From IMG/VR virus record IMGVR_UViG_3300005264_000064, positions 1 through 64,000 of that record: a DNA stretch of 64,000 nt; one strand, 5' to 3'. Source of the stretch: a virus. The position numbers were made by a program, and so were the translations under genes. The notes below the pieces were generated by a model. It worked only from the letters and a program-made list of their open reading frames with translations, was not told the DNA's origin and did no database searches. Shown here in pieces: positions 17,334 to 29,600 of the stretch; within the stretch, counting starts at the first letter, position 1; every line of letters begins with the position of its first letter.

Positions 17334-19849
17334 TAGAGAGTATTATTGACGCAGTTGTGGACGTAGTTGAGGCGATTATAGACGCAATAGGGGATATATT
17401 AGAGTTTATATGGAAAGATATACTAATGCCTGTGTTCGAGTTTATAGTAGGTTTGTTTGGTATCGAGGATGAAGATGTAATATCAACACAGGTACTGACG
17501 CAGCGTGTTGTACAGGATGATGTTAAAATGAGTGACCTGATGACAAAGATTGCGTTGGAGGAACAACAAGCTCCTGTAGGTATAATAGATAGGCTACAGG
17601 CTTACTCAGAAATTACACGTAAAAGATATAGTGGCTACTTTACCTACGGTGACGAGACTTTCTTAGATGGTTTGCCCGAAGGGAATTTACGAGCACTAGC
17701 AATTAACGAAGGCGTGATAAAGACTACGATTGATAACATTTACGGGATTGACGCCACGCTCATAAGTACAGAGCTAGGTGTTGTAGATAAAGAGGCTTAT
17801 GTAGGGTTTCACCTTCAAGAGTCATACGGCTATACACCTTACAACAACGTCCTGCCTTATGGGGGTGTTGATTGGAGTGTATCTAATATAGATTATAACT
17901 ACACAACTGATGTGTACGACGTGTATATCAGGAGACAAGAAGATCAGACTACTACTACAACTACAACTACGACAATTTCAGTCACAGACAACGTACAAGG
18001 AGCAACAGCTCTTAGTAAGAGTGCGGAGGCTGCGACAACTTATGTTGAGCTGACGATTGACGGTAGCACGCACACAATCGACGTGAGTGAGGGTGCTTGG
18101 GCGTATAGCTTAGCGGGTTACGTGGATGGTAGTTACCTGTACACAGTGGTGGAATATGATGTTAGTGGTGTAGTAGTAACTACTTATGACGACACGGTGC
18201 TTGTTAATAACTACGAAGTAAAAAGAACCTTAGTAGAAGAGCGAGTAGTGGTTGTGGGAAGTATTCAAGGGGAGTTTAGTAATGTTGTAACTGTTCTCAG
18301 TGACACTTCTGAGGATGTCCTGGTAGGTACTACAGTTGAAAGTGTCGAAGATGTAGTAAGCGTTGTGGATGAGGTAGATGTAACATTTGCGACTGATATA
18401 CTCCAAGTAAACTCTTATGAACCTGTAAGGTACTATAAGGTAGTTTACTACACAGTTGACGCAGGTGAGTGGTTGTACTGGGTGTACAAAGCCGGTGCGG
18501 GGACGTACCCTGATGTTGACAACACTTCAGAGTACACAAAAGACTTAGACATGTTGCCAGTAATTACGGTGAGAAACAGCACGATTAGTATCAATGAGGA
18601 TAAGCAGAGTGCTAGGTATATTCAGTCTAAGAAGATGCTAAACTTCTTAGGTATAGAGATTGATAGCTTCACAGAAGGTATTGAGGAAAGTCCCAATATA
18701 GATACCATAGAGGACACATTTATACATTTCGGACTGTTACCAACAGATAACTCTAAGGTAGTTTCGAAAGTGTTGTTCAAGACTTTCGACTATGTGTTTT
18801 ACGACAGTGGTCTTAACCAAGAAGGAAAGTACGTCACAACAATGACGGAAGGTAGTTATAATGCAGCGATGTCCTGGTCTTCGCAGACAAGAGTGGTTGT
18901 TGATGGGATAATAGGAAGCAGAGGGCATTACGAGCATGCAATAGTAGGTAAAAACTTAGTCATGAAATGGCAGGCTGCAGAAGAGCAGTATGTAGTTTTA
19001 ACTATAACAAACTTAAGTAGTGTAACATTTATAGATAGGCAAGGGCTAGTAGGATGTGCCTCTAAAGATGTTGACAGGGACGGATTTTACGTACCTCTGT
19101 CTTACTTCTTTGTAACACAGCTTAGTCCACTGGAGCAGTATGAGTTGTATAACAGAAGCTTACTGCTATCGAACTACGCGGCAGATGTACAGCATTTGGA
19201 GTGGTATGAGACTGATGGGTTTATGAGCTTCTTGCAGATTATTGCAGTTATTATCACAATAGTTAGTTTTGGGTCAATGGCTTGGGTTAACGGAGTAGGG
19301 TTTACCGCTGCGGCAGTGACACAGGCAGCAGTAAATGTAGCGATAGGTTTAGCGGTATCGATAGGTGCCACAATGCTGTTAAAGCTGGTTATGGAAAGTA
19401 CTGACAGTGAATTTGTTAGAATACTCGCTGCGGTAGTATACATAGTTGGGATGTCCTATGGTGCAGGCATGGCAATGCCCACAGACGCAAGTATGCTGGT
19501 ACAAGGTGTTACAATGTTCGCTACAGTAGTGGCTACAGCAAGTACCGCAGTAAGTATTAACACTAACATTGAGATGGCTAAACTACAAGAAGAAATGGGC
19601 ATATTTAATACTAAACTTGAACAAAGAGAAGAGGAGTTAGACAAGGCACAGGAAGCTTTAGACGTGGGGTTGAGCGTGGAAGAAATTACAGGAATAGTAA
19701 GCCTAGAGTTAGAGCCTGCGTACTTGTACGGAGTTGATGCGATGATGCACAGGGCAGTGGGTATGCAGTACGAGTTTGGCACTATGTACGATTACGGACC
19801 TCTAGTTGGGGACTTTTATGAAAAGAAAAAGCAATTAGGTGTAGTTTAA
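17312..19849 (+). CDS. Internal/ejection membrane-active virion protein
   Basis: An 845-aa protein. The first 60 residues form an amphipathic, Ile/Val/Asp-rich helix run (ESIIDAVVDVVEAIIDAIGD). The middle is beta-rich, with a Thr homopolymer (nine T, near residue 214). Residues about 640-760 hold three or more hydrophobic segments (LQIIAVIITIVSFGSMAW, AAVNVAIGLAVSIGATML, ILAAVVYIVGMSYGAGM). A coiled coil follows. Membrane-inserting segments in a late virion gene upstream of the vRNAP suggest an N4 gp52-like or T7 gp14-like DNA-ejection protein. It is also the neighbour and possible target of the ACP/KAS/GNAT trio. Confidence 0.6.
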   Translation: MPGAKKVVESIIDAVVDVVEAIIDAIGDILEFIWKDILMPVFEFIVGLFGIEDEDVISTQVLTQRVVQDDVKMSDLMTKIALEEQQAPVGIIDRLQAYSEITRKRYSGYFTYGDETFLDGLPEGNLRALAINEGVIKTTIDNIYGIDATLISTELGVVDKEAYVGFHLQESYGYTPYNNVLPYGGVDWSVSNIDYNYTTDVYDVYIRRQEDQTTTTTTTTTISVTDNVQGATALSKSAEAATTYVELTIDGSTHTIDVSEGAWAYSLAGYVDGSYLYTVVEYDVSGVVVTTYDDTVLVNNYEVKRTLVEERVVVVGSIQGEFSNVVTVLSDTSEDVLVGTTVESVEDVVSVVDEVDVTFATDILQVNSYEPVRYYKVVYYTVDAGEWLYWVYKAGAGTYPDVDNTSEYTKDLDMLPVITVRNSTISINEDKQSARYIQSKKMLNFLGIEIDSFTEGIEESPNIDTIEDTFIHFGLLPTDNSKVVSKVLFKTFDYVFYDSGLNQEGKYVTTMTEGSYNAAMSWSSQTRVVVDGIIGSRGHYEHAIVGKNLVMKWQAAEEQYVVLTITNLSSVTFIDRQGLVGCASKDVDRDGFYVPLSYFFVTQLSPLEQYELYNRSLLLSNYAADVQHLEWYETDGFMSFLQIIAVIITIVSFGSMAWVNGVGFTAAAVTQAAVNVAIGLAVSIGATMLLKLVMESTDSEFVRILAAVVYIVGMSYGAGMAMPTDASMLVQGVTMFATVVATASTAVSINTNIEMAKLQEEMGIFNTKLEQREEELDKAQEALDVGLSVEEITGIVSLELEPAYLYGVDAMMHRAVGMQYEFGTMYDYGPLVGDFYEKKKQLGVV

Positions 19850-19869
19850 GGTAAGAAAGGGTATAATGA
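19848..19869 (+). promoter_or_regulatory. Late-type promoter motif
   Basis: TTAAG, nine bases, GGTATAAT, starting inside the last codons of the preceding gene and 24 bases before the next start codon. Confidence 0.6.
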
Positions 19870-19893
19870 TGAAAGATAGTATAGGAGAAAATA

Positions 19894-20448
19894 ATGACTA
19901 AAAATAAATATGGCAACACGTCGTTCAACACAAGACCTTCTACATACACGGATATGATGTATGGGACTGGGAAATATAAAAGCTATTCCCCCTCAATGTA
20001 CAGTGATGTGTACACAGGGGCACAAATGTCAGGCGGGCCTATTAAAGTAGCCCCCTCACAGGTTGGTGGATTCCCTGAAGGACTCGCCGGCAGTAAGCTA
20101 GCGGGGGTCTACGGGGCGGTAGGTACAAAAGTACCTCAGACGAAGACAGGTCCAGGTTGGATGGGTAAAGGTGGTTACTTGGATACAGGTGCTAGCGTTG
20201 TCGGTGCTCTTAGTGGGCTAGCAAGCGCATACACAGGGTACAAGGGGCTACAACTAGCTGAAGACGAATTTGAGTTTAATAAAGCATTGTCACAGACTAA
20301 CCTAGCTAATCAGGCGAAGTTGATTAATGAGCAAAGGCTTAACGCAGGTAATGTTGGACTCGCGCTAGCAGGGAACACTATGTCTGAAGCAGATAGGACA
20401 GCTACCAGAAGTAAAATTACTGCAGGCAATGTTGCCGGAAAGATATAG
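19894..20448 (+). CDS. Virion-associated protein, Gly/Tyr-rich
   Basis: A 184-aa protein with a disordered Tyr/Ser/Gly-rich first half (MMYGTGKYKSYSPSMYSDVY), a hydrophobic Ala/Gly stretch (VVGALSGLASAYTGYKGL) and a helical C-terminus. No family recognised. GGAG precedes the start and a late-type promoter lies upstream. Position among ejection-type proteins suggests an internal virion component. Confidence 0.5.
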   Translation: MTKNKYGNTSFNTRPSTYTDMMYGTGKYKSYSPSMYSDVYTGAQMSGGPIKVAPSQVGGFPEGLAGSKLAGVYGAVGTKVPQTKTGPGWMGKGGYLDTGASVVGALSGLASAYTGYKGLQLAEDEFEFNKALSQTNLANQAKLINEQRLNAGNVGLALAGNTMSEADRTATRSKITAGNVAGKI

Positions 20449-20457
20449 GGAGACACT

Positions 20458-22398
20458 ATGGGTAGACCAATATCGTGGAAAGATGTAGGATTTAGAGGTG
20501 GAAGTGCAGCCAACATGGCAGTAGCTCAGCGGGGGTTTAATAACCTCGGCAAAGCTGCTAAGGACTTTCAAGATAAAATAGCAAAAGATGCTGCTTACGA
20601 GGATACGCTGCAGCAGAGAGCAATTGAGAATGAGAGAGCAGATACTAGTCTAAGACTGTTGCAGAATGCTGATACGAGAGCGCAAGGTGAGGTTACCAGA
20701 GCACTTACAAGTGAGCAGGCTATCAAGGACGCGCTTCTGGGTACAGCCAAGAGTGCAGCAATAGATAGCAAAGTAAACAACGCGTATGAAGAGTTGACTA
20801 AGAGGTTCAAAGGTAACTATGGTACTGGATTAGAGACAGATGAGTACACGCGAGAGTTGGACAAGCTCAACGCACAGGCGATAAACGCGCACAAGCAAGG
20901 GAATATCTTTGGAACTGTGTATGACTCACATGCCTATGGGCAGAGAGTGCTGGAGGAGGCCTTGAAAAATGGTGCGACCCCTAGTGAAGCGAAGGCTGCT
21001 GGTGTACATGCAGAGAAGATGTATGAGCAGAGATTGAGTAATGAGGACGCAGCACGTAAGGCACAGCTTCTGGGTACTATCAATGCTAGCGAGACAGCTA
21101 ATGTCAAAGCAATTATGGATAGTGTGTCGACCGTGACTAGCAAGACTGGGACCACCAGCGGAGGTAAGGGAAGCAGTAAAAGTGGTCCAGGTAGTAACAA
21201 AGCCTTTTGGACAACACCTGCTGCAATGAACATGGACGCCACAATAGCGACTCTTAAGAAGAACGGCGTGGACGACAGCTGGCTGAATACTGACGGGGAG
21301 TTAAAAGACGCAGGGAAATTGTCGGAGGTACTTAGGAGTGCGTATACTACAGACCCAAAGACAGGGAAAGTAGTATACTTCTCACCTAAGCTGCAGTCTG
21401 ACTTACTGACGAGAGCGATCGGGTCTAATACATTTGCGGGTAACCAAGTAGTTACTGATAGGCTAGTTAAGTTGATTGAAGAGGCTAAGAAAGATCCACT
21501 GTTGTTGCAGTCTATATCGTCTGGGCACGATGGTAGCAAGGGCGGGCGTACCAGCAGTGTGTCAGTGAAGTCGAAGCAGATGTCACAGGCACAGAGTGAC
21601 GCGATAGCTAGCCTTAGGACTCAGGCAAGAAACGCAAGGGCAGCGATTGAGAGAGAGTACGCGCTACCTACTGCCTCTAGCGAATTTAGTAAATACTTCG
21701 GAGGTGGACAAAAGACTGTAGAGCCTGCTGTAGTGAATGGAAGTAAGACGAACAAAGAGGGCAAGGTGTACAAGACAGCAGGTAATGACTTGCTGGTGGA
21801 AACAGTAAAGAAGACGAAGCCGAAGGTCGACAGCAGGGGTGGTACCCAGACAACGAATAGTACCGAAGGTACGAACGATGCGGATATACTGTCTAGAGCA
21901 TTCGAGCAATCAGATGCGCAGGCAGTTGAGAATGAGAAAGACGGGTTTGGGGGAGAGCAGCTAACAGCCTTAGAAAAAGCTGTAGCACTTCGTGCTGAGC
22001 AGCAAAAACAACGACAACTCGATACCCGTAACGACAGAGAAATTCTTAGGGACAGGCTGAAAACACAGGTAAATCCTACAGGCAGTGGCGGGCAAGATCC
22101 TTTTAACTTGAAGGATGCACGAGCACAACTTAGCTGGTTGAGTGATACTTTAGGGTTAAATGACAAAGGTATTAACATTGATATAGACCCTCGTAACTTG
22201 CAGAGTGGCCTATTCACACAGCAACCAACTAGTCCTCGTAGGAATAAAATGTTGCAAACTCCTCAACTAACTCCGTTGCAGTTAAGTGAAATAGCGAAGC
22301 AACCACCAGAGGAACTAGAGCGTACCTACAACAAATTAGGCGAGTTAGACAAGTTGTTGCTTGCGCAATACCTACAGACACATAGAAAGAAACAATAA
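20458..22398 (+). CDS. Internal virion protein, largely helical
   Basis: A 646-aa protein dominated by Ala/Lys/Glu/Gln helices, with low-complexity Gly/Ser/Lys linkers (GTTSGGKGSSKSGPGSN) and a Gln/Arg-rich C-terminal third. No enzymatic motif was seen. Size, helical content and location directly upstream of the virion RNA polymerase fit the N4 gp51-like internal proteins that enter the cell with the polymerase. AGGGAG precedes the ATG. Confidence 0.5.
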   Translation: MGRPISWKDVGFRGGSAANMAVAQRGFNNLGKAAKDFQDKIAKDAAYEDTLQQRAIENERADTSLRLLQNADTRAQGEVTRALTSEQAIKDALLGTAKSAAIDSKVNNAYEELTKRFKGNYGTGLETDEYTRELDKLNAQAINAHKQGNIFGTVYDSHAYGQRVLEEALKNGATPSEAKAAGVHAEKMYEQRLSNEDAARKAQLLGTINASETANVKAIMDSVSTVTSKTGTTSGGKGSSKSGPGSNKAFWTTPAAMNMDATIATLKKNGVDDSWLNTDGELKDAGKLSEVLRSAYTTDPKTGKVVYFSPKLQSDLLTRAIGSNTFAGNQVVTDRLVKLIEEAKKDPLLLQSISSGHDGSKGGRTSSVSVKSKQMSQAQSDAIASLRTQARNARAAIEREYALPTASSEFSKYFGGGQKTVEPAVVNGSKTNKEGKVYKTAGNDLLVETVKKTKPKVDSRGGTQTTNSTEGTNDADILSRAFEQSDAQAVENEKDGFGGEQLTALEKAVALRAEQQKQRQLDTRNDREILRDRLKTQVNPTGSGGQDPFNLKDARAQLSWLSDTLGLNDKGINIDIDPRNLQSGLFTQQPTSPRRNKMLQTPQLTPLQLSEIAKQPPEELERTYNKLGELDKLLLAQYLQTHRKKQ

Positions 22399-22405
22399 GC
22401 TAACC

Positions 22406-22427
22406 TTAATGTGCTATCTGGTATACT
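22406..22427 (+). promoter_or_regulatory. Late-type promoter motif, divergent copy
   Basis: TTAAT, nine bases, GGTATACT, in the 57-base gap before the vRNAP region. It has two changes from the consensus but the same spacing. Confidence 0.5.
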
Positions 22428-22455
22428 ATACTAAGATAATGCATTAAGGAACATA

Positions 22456-23598
22456 ATGAAAGATATAAACTTAAACGACCTATTGCAGCCAGCTGACTTA
22501 GCGGTTGAGGGAGTTACAGCAGCGTTGCCTGCATATACACCAGATACTAATACAAATACAAGTAACCCGAAGGTAGCGGGACTAGAAGCACGTAAGAAAG
22601 CTAAAGTTACCTCGTTGTCTGGTACCTTTCAGGCTGATACACTGTTGAGGATGAACGACGCCGACAGTCTGGTAACTACATTGTCAGTAGCGGATGTAGA
22701 AGACCCGATGTATGCCGGTGGAAACACAAGAAGTGCGACGGATGTGAAGTACGGGTACGACGCTGTTGAGATAAGCCATGAGAGAGCCGACGGTAGTGTG
22801 AGTGACCCTCTTGCAGAGATTAAGAAAAATAAGTGGAAAAGACCTCAACTAGACTTAGTGGCAAGTTTGATGGGGAAGACTGTTGATGAGGTTACTAGCC
22901 AGGATGTGAATGACGTTGGTAACATGCAGCAGATACAGAAGTTGGCGGATCTTAGTAACCCTGAAGGTCATGGGTGGAAGGCTCCTCTGATTAAGGGTAG
23001 TGAACGCACGGATCTGACTGGGTACTACAAGGATGAAAATGGTAAAGACCTAGACATCCCGTTGAATATATCGATTACAAGTAAGCAGGTTGGTGAGGGT
23101 ACTTATAGACCGACGTACTCGTTTGGCAATGTCGATGGGTATGACGTGACTAAAGCGACTGAGAACGACCCTAGACTTAATGCGAATTATGCGTACGCAC
23201 AACAAGCTAGCGATGCAGATGCTGAGAGAATATACCAGAAGGCGTTAGCAGAGCTTAATGGTGATGGGTATTTAGAGACTATGATGAAGAACACTGCGGC
23301 TGGAGTTGGTGCGATGGCTGCTGATTCTGTTGATGCGGTATTTGACTTAGGTGCCGGAATAGGACAAAGAGCATATGAAGGCATTACCGGAAAGAAAGTA
23401 AAACCTGAGGACTTGAAGAACTTAGGTATGCTCGGATTTGAAGTGGACGACAATGGGTACGTCCAACATAAATGGGACTATGAGAAAGGCAAGGATGCCA
23501 TTGACAGTAAAAAGGCATACCAGAACTTACTTGGAGTTGATAATAGTAAAATAGAGGAGAGTGCTGCTGCATACACCAGTACTACCATATCGAAGTAG
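22456..23598 (+). CDS. N-terminal part of virion RNA polymerase
   Basis: A 380-aa ORF with its own promoter-like motif and an AAGGAA site. The end, SAAAYTSTTISK, stops at TAG 23596-23598. The next frame, though its first usable start is a GTG at 23610, is open back to about 23550 and encodes protein-like sequence (EVVPPLVVDSFVYMKAL) straight through this stop. A one-base shift would fuse the two into one protein of about 2890 aa, closer to N4 vRNAP (about 3500 aa). N4 vRNAP has a large N-terminal domain with no known motif, and none is visible here except an Ala/Gly-rich segment (GVGAMAADSVDAVFDLGAGI). Confidence 0.65.
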   Translation: MKDINLNDLLQPADLAVEGVTAALPAYTPDTNTNTSNPKVAGLEARKKAKVTSLSGTFQADTLLRMNDADSLVTTLSVADVEDPMYAGGNTRSATDVKYGYDAVEISHERADGSVSDPLAEIKKNKWKRPQLDLVASLMGKTVDEVTSQDVNDVGNMQQIQKLADLSNPEGHGWKAPLIKGSERTDLTGYYKDENGKDLDIPLNISITSKQVGEGTYRPTYSFGNVDGYDVTKATENDPRLNANYAYAQQASDADAERIYQKALAELNGDGYLETMMKNTAAGVGAMAADSVDAVFDLGAGIGQRAYEGITGKKVKPEDLKNLGMLGFEVDDNGYVQHKWDYEKGKDAIDSKKAYQNLLGVDNSKIEESAAAYTSTTISK

Positions 23599-23609
23599 TA
23601 CCCCCATTA

Positions 23610-26600
23610 GTGGTCGACTCGTTTGTGTATATGAAAGCACTGATGAGTCCTAAAACTGCGGTACAAATGCTGATGGGTGCCACTAATCAACATCTTGAAG
23701 AAAGACTGAAGAATAATGATGGTGATCATGCTAACTGGGAAGAAGTACTAGCTGCAAGTGCAGGAACATCTGTGGAACTGGCTACGGACTTAATTGCAAG
23801 TAAAATGACCTTTGGGATAGGCAAAGGCGTAGGGGCAGTAAATAAGAGAATACTAGGTGCACTGTTCGGTGCAGCGGAGAAATCTAGTAAAAGTATGGTG
23901 AAAACTGTAGCAGTTAAAACAATGAAGACTATAGTCGGAGCTGGAGCAGTTGCCGCAGAAGAAGGCTTAACAGAAGCTGCACAAGAAGCAATGGGTGTCG
24001 TAATAGAGAGGCTACATACGGCAGGATACTCTGACGGTGACATAGATAAGATGTTTGACGAGAAGACTATGAAGAGAATCCGTGAAGCAGGGTATATGGG
24101 CGCATACATTGGTCATGGTCAAGCTGTTATGGGTAAAGGCTTGAATGCTGTCGGGTACGGTGCCGGAAAAGGTGCTAAAGGCCTGGCAGAGAAGATCAGT
24201 AACAAGTACAAGAAAGAGAGCGGTACCGATAAAGCAAGTAATAAAGCACGTGTCGCTGCGGTTAAGAAAAGGTTGCAGGCGGACCTGCGTACACGTGGCG
24301 AATACACGGACACTGTGGACTTAAGCGCACTACCTGATGAGGGGTTGATGGGGCAGTTCAAGGAGTTGAAAGTCCTGTATCAGGCATCTCAGCAGGTTGG
24401 CGATGATAGATTAGAGAAGGAATATGGTAAGAGACTGAAGTTGTTTACAACTGAAGTCGGTAAGAGACTTGGGGATAGAAAAGGTAGCGTAGAGGGACTA
24501 ATAGATAGACCGTTAGGGAATAGAGAAGTTGCCGGAGACTTCTACGACGAGGCGTTTGACGCAGCTGCAGAGGCTATTGATGACGGTAGTGCGGACTACG
24601 AGACAGCGAAGCTGATACACGCTTTAGGTGGGTTAGACGCTGTGAATATTGATGGTATTAACGACAACGTTAAGGACATGTTGAAGCAGATTGATGGTGA
24701 CTTGGCAGACGTGATGACAGCGGAGTTTGTTGATAAGAGTTCACAGAAAGATACTGCTATCGGGAAATTTGTTAAAGATAGTGCTATGGATAGAGTGGAG
24801 AGTATCGAGAAAGCATATAGAGATACGTCGGGTACTATCCAGAAGTTGCAGAATAAGTACATAAATGTACTGAAGAAGATCGGCAAGAGTAGAGTGAAGG
24901 ATGGTACCAGCACGAAAGGTGCTGGTGATACTGACTACAGTATTGGGTTAAAGGCGGTTGCTGCTGGAGAGAACGTAGAGGCATTGAGAGACCTGGTAGG
25001 TGAGACTAGTGATGCCGGGGTGGCTGTGAAAGACGTGATACAGCATTTGATTACGTTGCATAATAAGGAAGATAAGAACAGTACTGTCGTAGGTAAGAAA
25101 ATAAAGGTGGCTGAGGATAGGCTTAAGGGGCTTATCAGTAGGGCTAAGAGGGTCGGGGCGAAGATTAATACTAGTACGCAGAGGGCTGGGTACGAGACGT
25201 TAGTGACCACTGTGGCGGAGATCGGTGAGCTTAGAGCACAGGTAGAGGGTACGGAGGATGCTGAGAAGCGTGCCGAGGCTAGTGCTACCTTAGGGGTGTT
25301 AGAAAAGAGTTTGAATGAGCAGCTGATTGGTAACACGCTGTTTAATAAAGATGCTGTTATGGACAAGTTAGTAAGTAACTTGAAGGCAGTGAAGAAAAAG
25401 CAGGATGCAATTAAGGTACTTAGCAGCAAGAAAGATCTACAGGCGTTTATGAAAGCTTATGGGCGTAGCATTAAAAGTCCGAAGATAAGAAAGGCAGTTA
25501 ATGCTGCGATTAAGAAGATGAAGGCGACAGACAAGATTGGCGGTCTTAGTAAGGGCGTAAGAGCAGCTATACTGAGGGCGGCTAGGGTGAAGAGAACTGA
25601 GTTCTCAAAGAAGGTAAAAAGCACTGAGAGTGCAATCAGATTTGTTGGTCTGGAGAGATACAACGGTAATAGTGTAAAGAACGGTGCACTGGATATTATT
25701 GCTGGCGCGTTGGCAGATAAAGAAGTCACAGTTGTGAAGAGCATCGAGAAAAGAAAAGAGACTAAGAGTAGAGTTGACGAATTGCGCGAAACAGTGAAGT
25801 CACAGATAGCGGATGACACTGGGCTTGAGAGCTTGACAGTTAGTGGTAAAAAGAGACGCAAAGTAGCAGGTAATCTAGGTACGTTGGAGAAGACACTCGA
25901 AAGTGGGGAGAGTACCCAGAAAGAACTGAGAGAAGCGTATGCCTCGCTAGAAGCGTATAAGAGAAAGTTAGATGAAGAGCATAAGGAAGCGCTGGACAGT
26001 CTTAAGGAAGTTCATGAGATTAAAGCGGACATTGAAGAGAATGCTGTCGGGGATGCCTTTCAGGAGATGCTGATGAGTGTTATCAGCGAGCATGACGGGG
26101 TGTTGAGTAAGGCTGCTGTTGGTAGTTTTATAACTAGAGCTAAGGCTACTATATCAGCAACTGAGAGAAAAATAGAGCTTAAGGCGCAGTTCGATGCAGT
26201 AGGAATGCCTACAGTAGAGACTATTGATAGAGCACTCGAGTTAGGGTCTATTGATGATGAGGCTGCTGAATTGATGAAAGAGGTCATTGCTAGTGACCTT
26301 GACGCTGGAGAGATGAAAGTTTTCGGCGAGTTAGTTAAGTTTATGTATAGCATGGTTCCTGGGATGGACTCAGCGGATGTGCTTAGTGATGAAGATGTAG
26401 CAGGTGTACTAACTAGTTACCTTGAAAGTAGGGTGGACATGATGTCTAAGGCATCTAAGGTACTTGGGGCGAAGTCACCGATTAAGGTTGCTGTGAAGGA
26501 AGAGAAGATCGCAGGTATTCATGAGAAGACTGCGGAGACTATTGATAGATTTAGATCGACAAGGGAAGCAGTACAGCAAGATATGCAGGCTGAGTTGAGG

Positions 26601-29600
26601 AAGATTAGAACCGCTAAGACTATGCTGTCGGTGGATAGACGTAATAAAGAGCTATCTAGAAAGCAGAAGAGTGGCCTGCAAGCGTTGTTGAAAGACGCTG
26701 AGGATAATATCAAGAAACTTAAGAAGAGTTTGATGGTTGAGACGGGCCAGATGGTTAAGGTTATCAATGAGAGCTCTTTAGAGGCTGCAGTTAACGATGA
26801 GTTGAAGAAGCCTACAGGAAAAAGAAATAACGTAGGTAAGGTTGTTAATACTATTGAGAGTCACAATGAAGGTGGTAAGAACCATAAGGATGTGACATCA
26901 GCGTTGAATTCAATAGTGGCACTGACTGACATGGTTACTTTTAGTGACACTATGGCTAATAGCATTGACTTTGAGGCTCAAGAGGCGTTGAAGGCATTGG
27001 CAGATGACGTTAATGAAGTGCTAAGTGAGGCGTTTTATAAGGGTACTGATGTAGATTTTAATGTACATTTGTACGCGAAGAATGTAGTACAGAGATCGCT
27101 GATGACGTTGGCGGAAGGGGCTAACAAGAGTAAGCTGGAAGGTAAGGACCTTAAGTTTACAGATACTGTTGCATTTGCGATACATACGACGGCGATGAGT
27201 GTGCTGGACACAGAGTTACTGGGGTGGATCGGGTACAAGGATGACGAGCAGTTGAACAAGTTCTTCGGTAACCCTGAAGCGACGGGTGAGTTGCCCGGTA
27301 GTAATAAGGCAGGTAAGTTGAGACATGCGTACCCATTGAAGTATGCACAAGACCATGCAGGTAAGATATTTGCAAAAGCGTTGGGTATGGACTTTAAGAC
27401 AGCTGCAATTTCAGATAAGCAGAGAGCAATAATATACACGCAGTTGGGGCATATTATAATTACGTACATGAAGCAAGCTGGGTACCTGAAGAAAAAAGAC
27501 TTAGTTTACACTGTGGAACAGCAGAATGTGCATAGAGTTAAAGGTAACAAGATTACGTCGGCGTCAGCGGCTACTCAGAACTTTGTAGTGGTAAACGACC
27601 AGTACAAAGGTAAGAACGTTGAGAAGCTTAGAGCGTTGATAAATGAGGGTGGTATTAGTGACTTCCTGGATGTGTTTATGCCGGATAGAGAGGCGAATAA
27701 GAAGTTTGATACTGTGGTAGTGCACGGAAAGAATGATACCCCGAAGAATACGATGATAGGTAAGAACTTGTCAGTGTTGTCTCAGGATGCGATTAGCAGT
27801 GCGGAGAATACTGCGTATACGTTGAATCAGGAGAAGACAAAAGAAGTGCTGGCAGAGTACGATCAGTTGACTGTGAAAGAGGACGGTACACTCAAAGACC
27901 CTCATATGGACGAGGCAGAAATTGTCGAGTATGTTAATGAAGGGGTAGCGAGTAAGTTCTTCACTCAGTTCGGTGTGATGACGCCTAAAGAGATTGCTGG
28001 TAGTGCGATGCTGTATTCGGATAGAAATGCAGCGTATGAGAACTACAGCACATTCGTGCGTACTTTAGGGTACTTGAGAGAGCTTGATGATAATATTGAT
28101 AAGACTAGAAAAGACATAGCTAGTGTGATTGGTGGTGATAACGTAGGTGCGTTGCCTGTGTATACTAAGTACTTTTACAGTAAGAATGGTAGATTCTTTA
28201 TGGATGCAGCTAATGGCCTGAATCCGCAGACAGAGAAAGAACTGGCTAGATGGTTGTTGACTCCTAGTGGGACGACTAGCCAGGTGGTTACGAGTAAGGA
28301 AGTTATGACTGACGAGCGTAACAGCGGTGTGTTGAATGCTGCTGTTGGTGTAGCGCAGGCATTTGGGCACAGCATTGACAAGTCTACTACGACAGAGTCT
28401 ATTGCCTTTGGTACTAGAATGCTGCAGATGAACTTAGCTGAACTGAAGAGTATGCGTAACAGACTTGCGGCCGGTGAAGACGTGCAAGTTGAATATGGGT
28501 ACAGAGCGATTAACTTTGTCGATGGTAGTGAGAGTGGTGTACTGAAGAAGACTGCGTCTATTGGTAAAGAGCATGAGGTACAAAGACAAGTCGTGTTAGA
28601 TAGCTTGATTGAGAGAGCTAAAGGTAGTGACTCGTTGACTGCTCCGTACGAGATTGACGGTGTGACTAACGGTACTTACTTCAAGACAGCGGAGGCACCT
28701 GTTATCGAAGGGTTCGAGAGTATGTTGAGTAAGACCGGGTTTTATACTGAGAATATGAAGATCTTTGGAACTACTTTTGGGAAGTTGACGGTTAAGCCGT
28801 CGTCTCAGGATGTAATAGCGTTGACTAGACATGTTGCCGCGGGTAAGTCTGATGAGCAGATTGCAAAGGAGTTAGGCTTTGCAGAGCTGCAGATGAGTGC
28901 TGCAGAGAAGAAGTTCTTTAATGACGCGTACGTGTCTATCATTGATGGGTTTACTGTGTTGGAGACTGCTGATGATGCGATGGTATGGGTTAGAGATAGA
29001 CTAAAGAATCTCGACAAGGGCATGGTTAACGCTGGGATTGTGGCGATACCTCAGCTGTATGGTAGTGTAAGACACTTTATGCCGTCAGCGAAAGATAGGT
29101 TAGGTATGGTAACTAAGGCGTTTAGAGATTTTGTCAAATATCCGAAGATGACCTTCGACTACGGTGCGGCGGTGAATAACGTTAGAAAGACATTCGTTAA
29201 TGACATTACAAACGCAGTACTGACTAACGTGTTAACAGAGGCGCAAGAGTTGTTAGAGAGCACTGGAGACATTGACAGAAAGAAGTACGAGAGTCTTCTT
29301 GGCTTGCTTATAGCAGATGCTGCTAGCGCTACAGATAAGGACATTAGAAAGGCTGTGGCTGACGCTGTTGCCGGTATGCAGAAAATGGATATTGAGAAAG
29401 CTGTTAAGATGCCTAAAATGGCTAGCATGGATGTTGTGAAAATTAACGGTAAGATTGTTAGCGTAGGTAAGAACGTTACGTTGCACGGTATGGTCAGTCA
29501 GATGGTTGACGTCCTTGAAGGTAATATGATTAAAGATAAGCTGTTGAAGGACAGTAGTGCGCTGATTGATTATAATAATACGTTGAATACTGCTGCGAAG

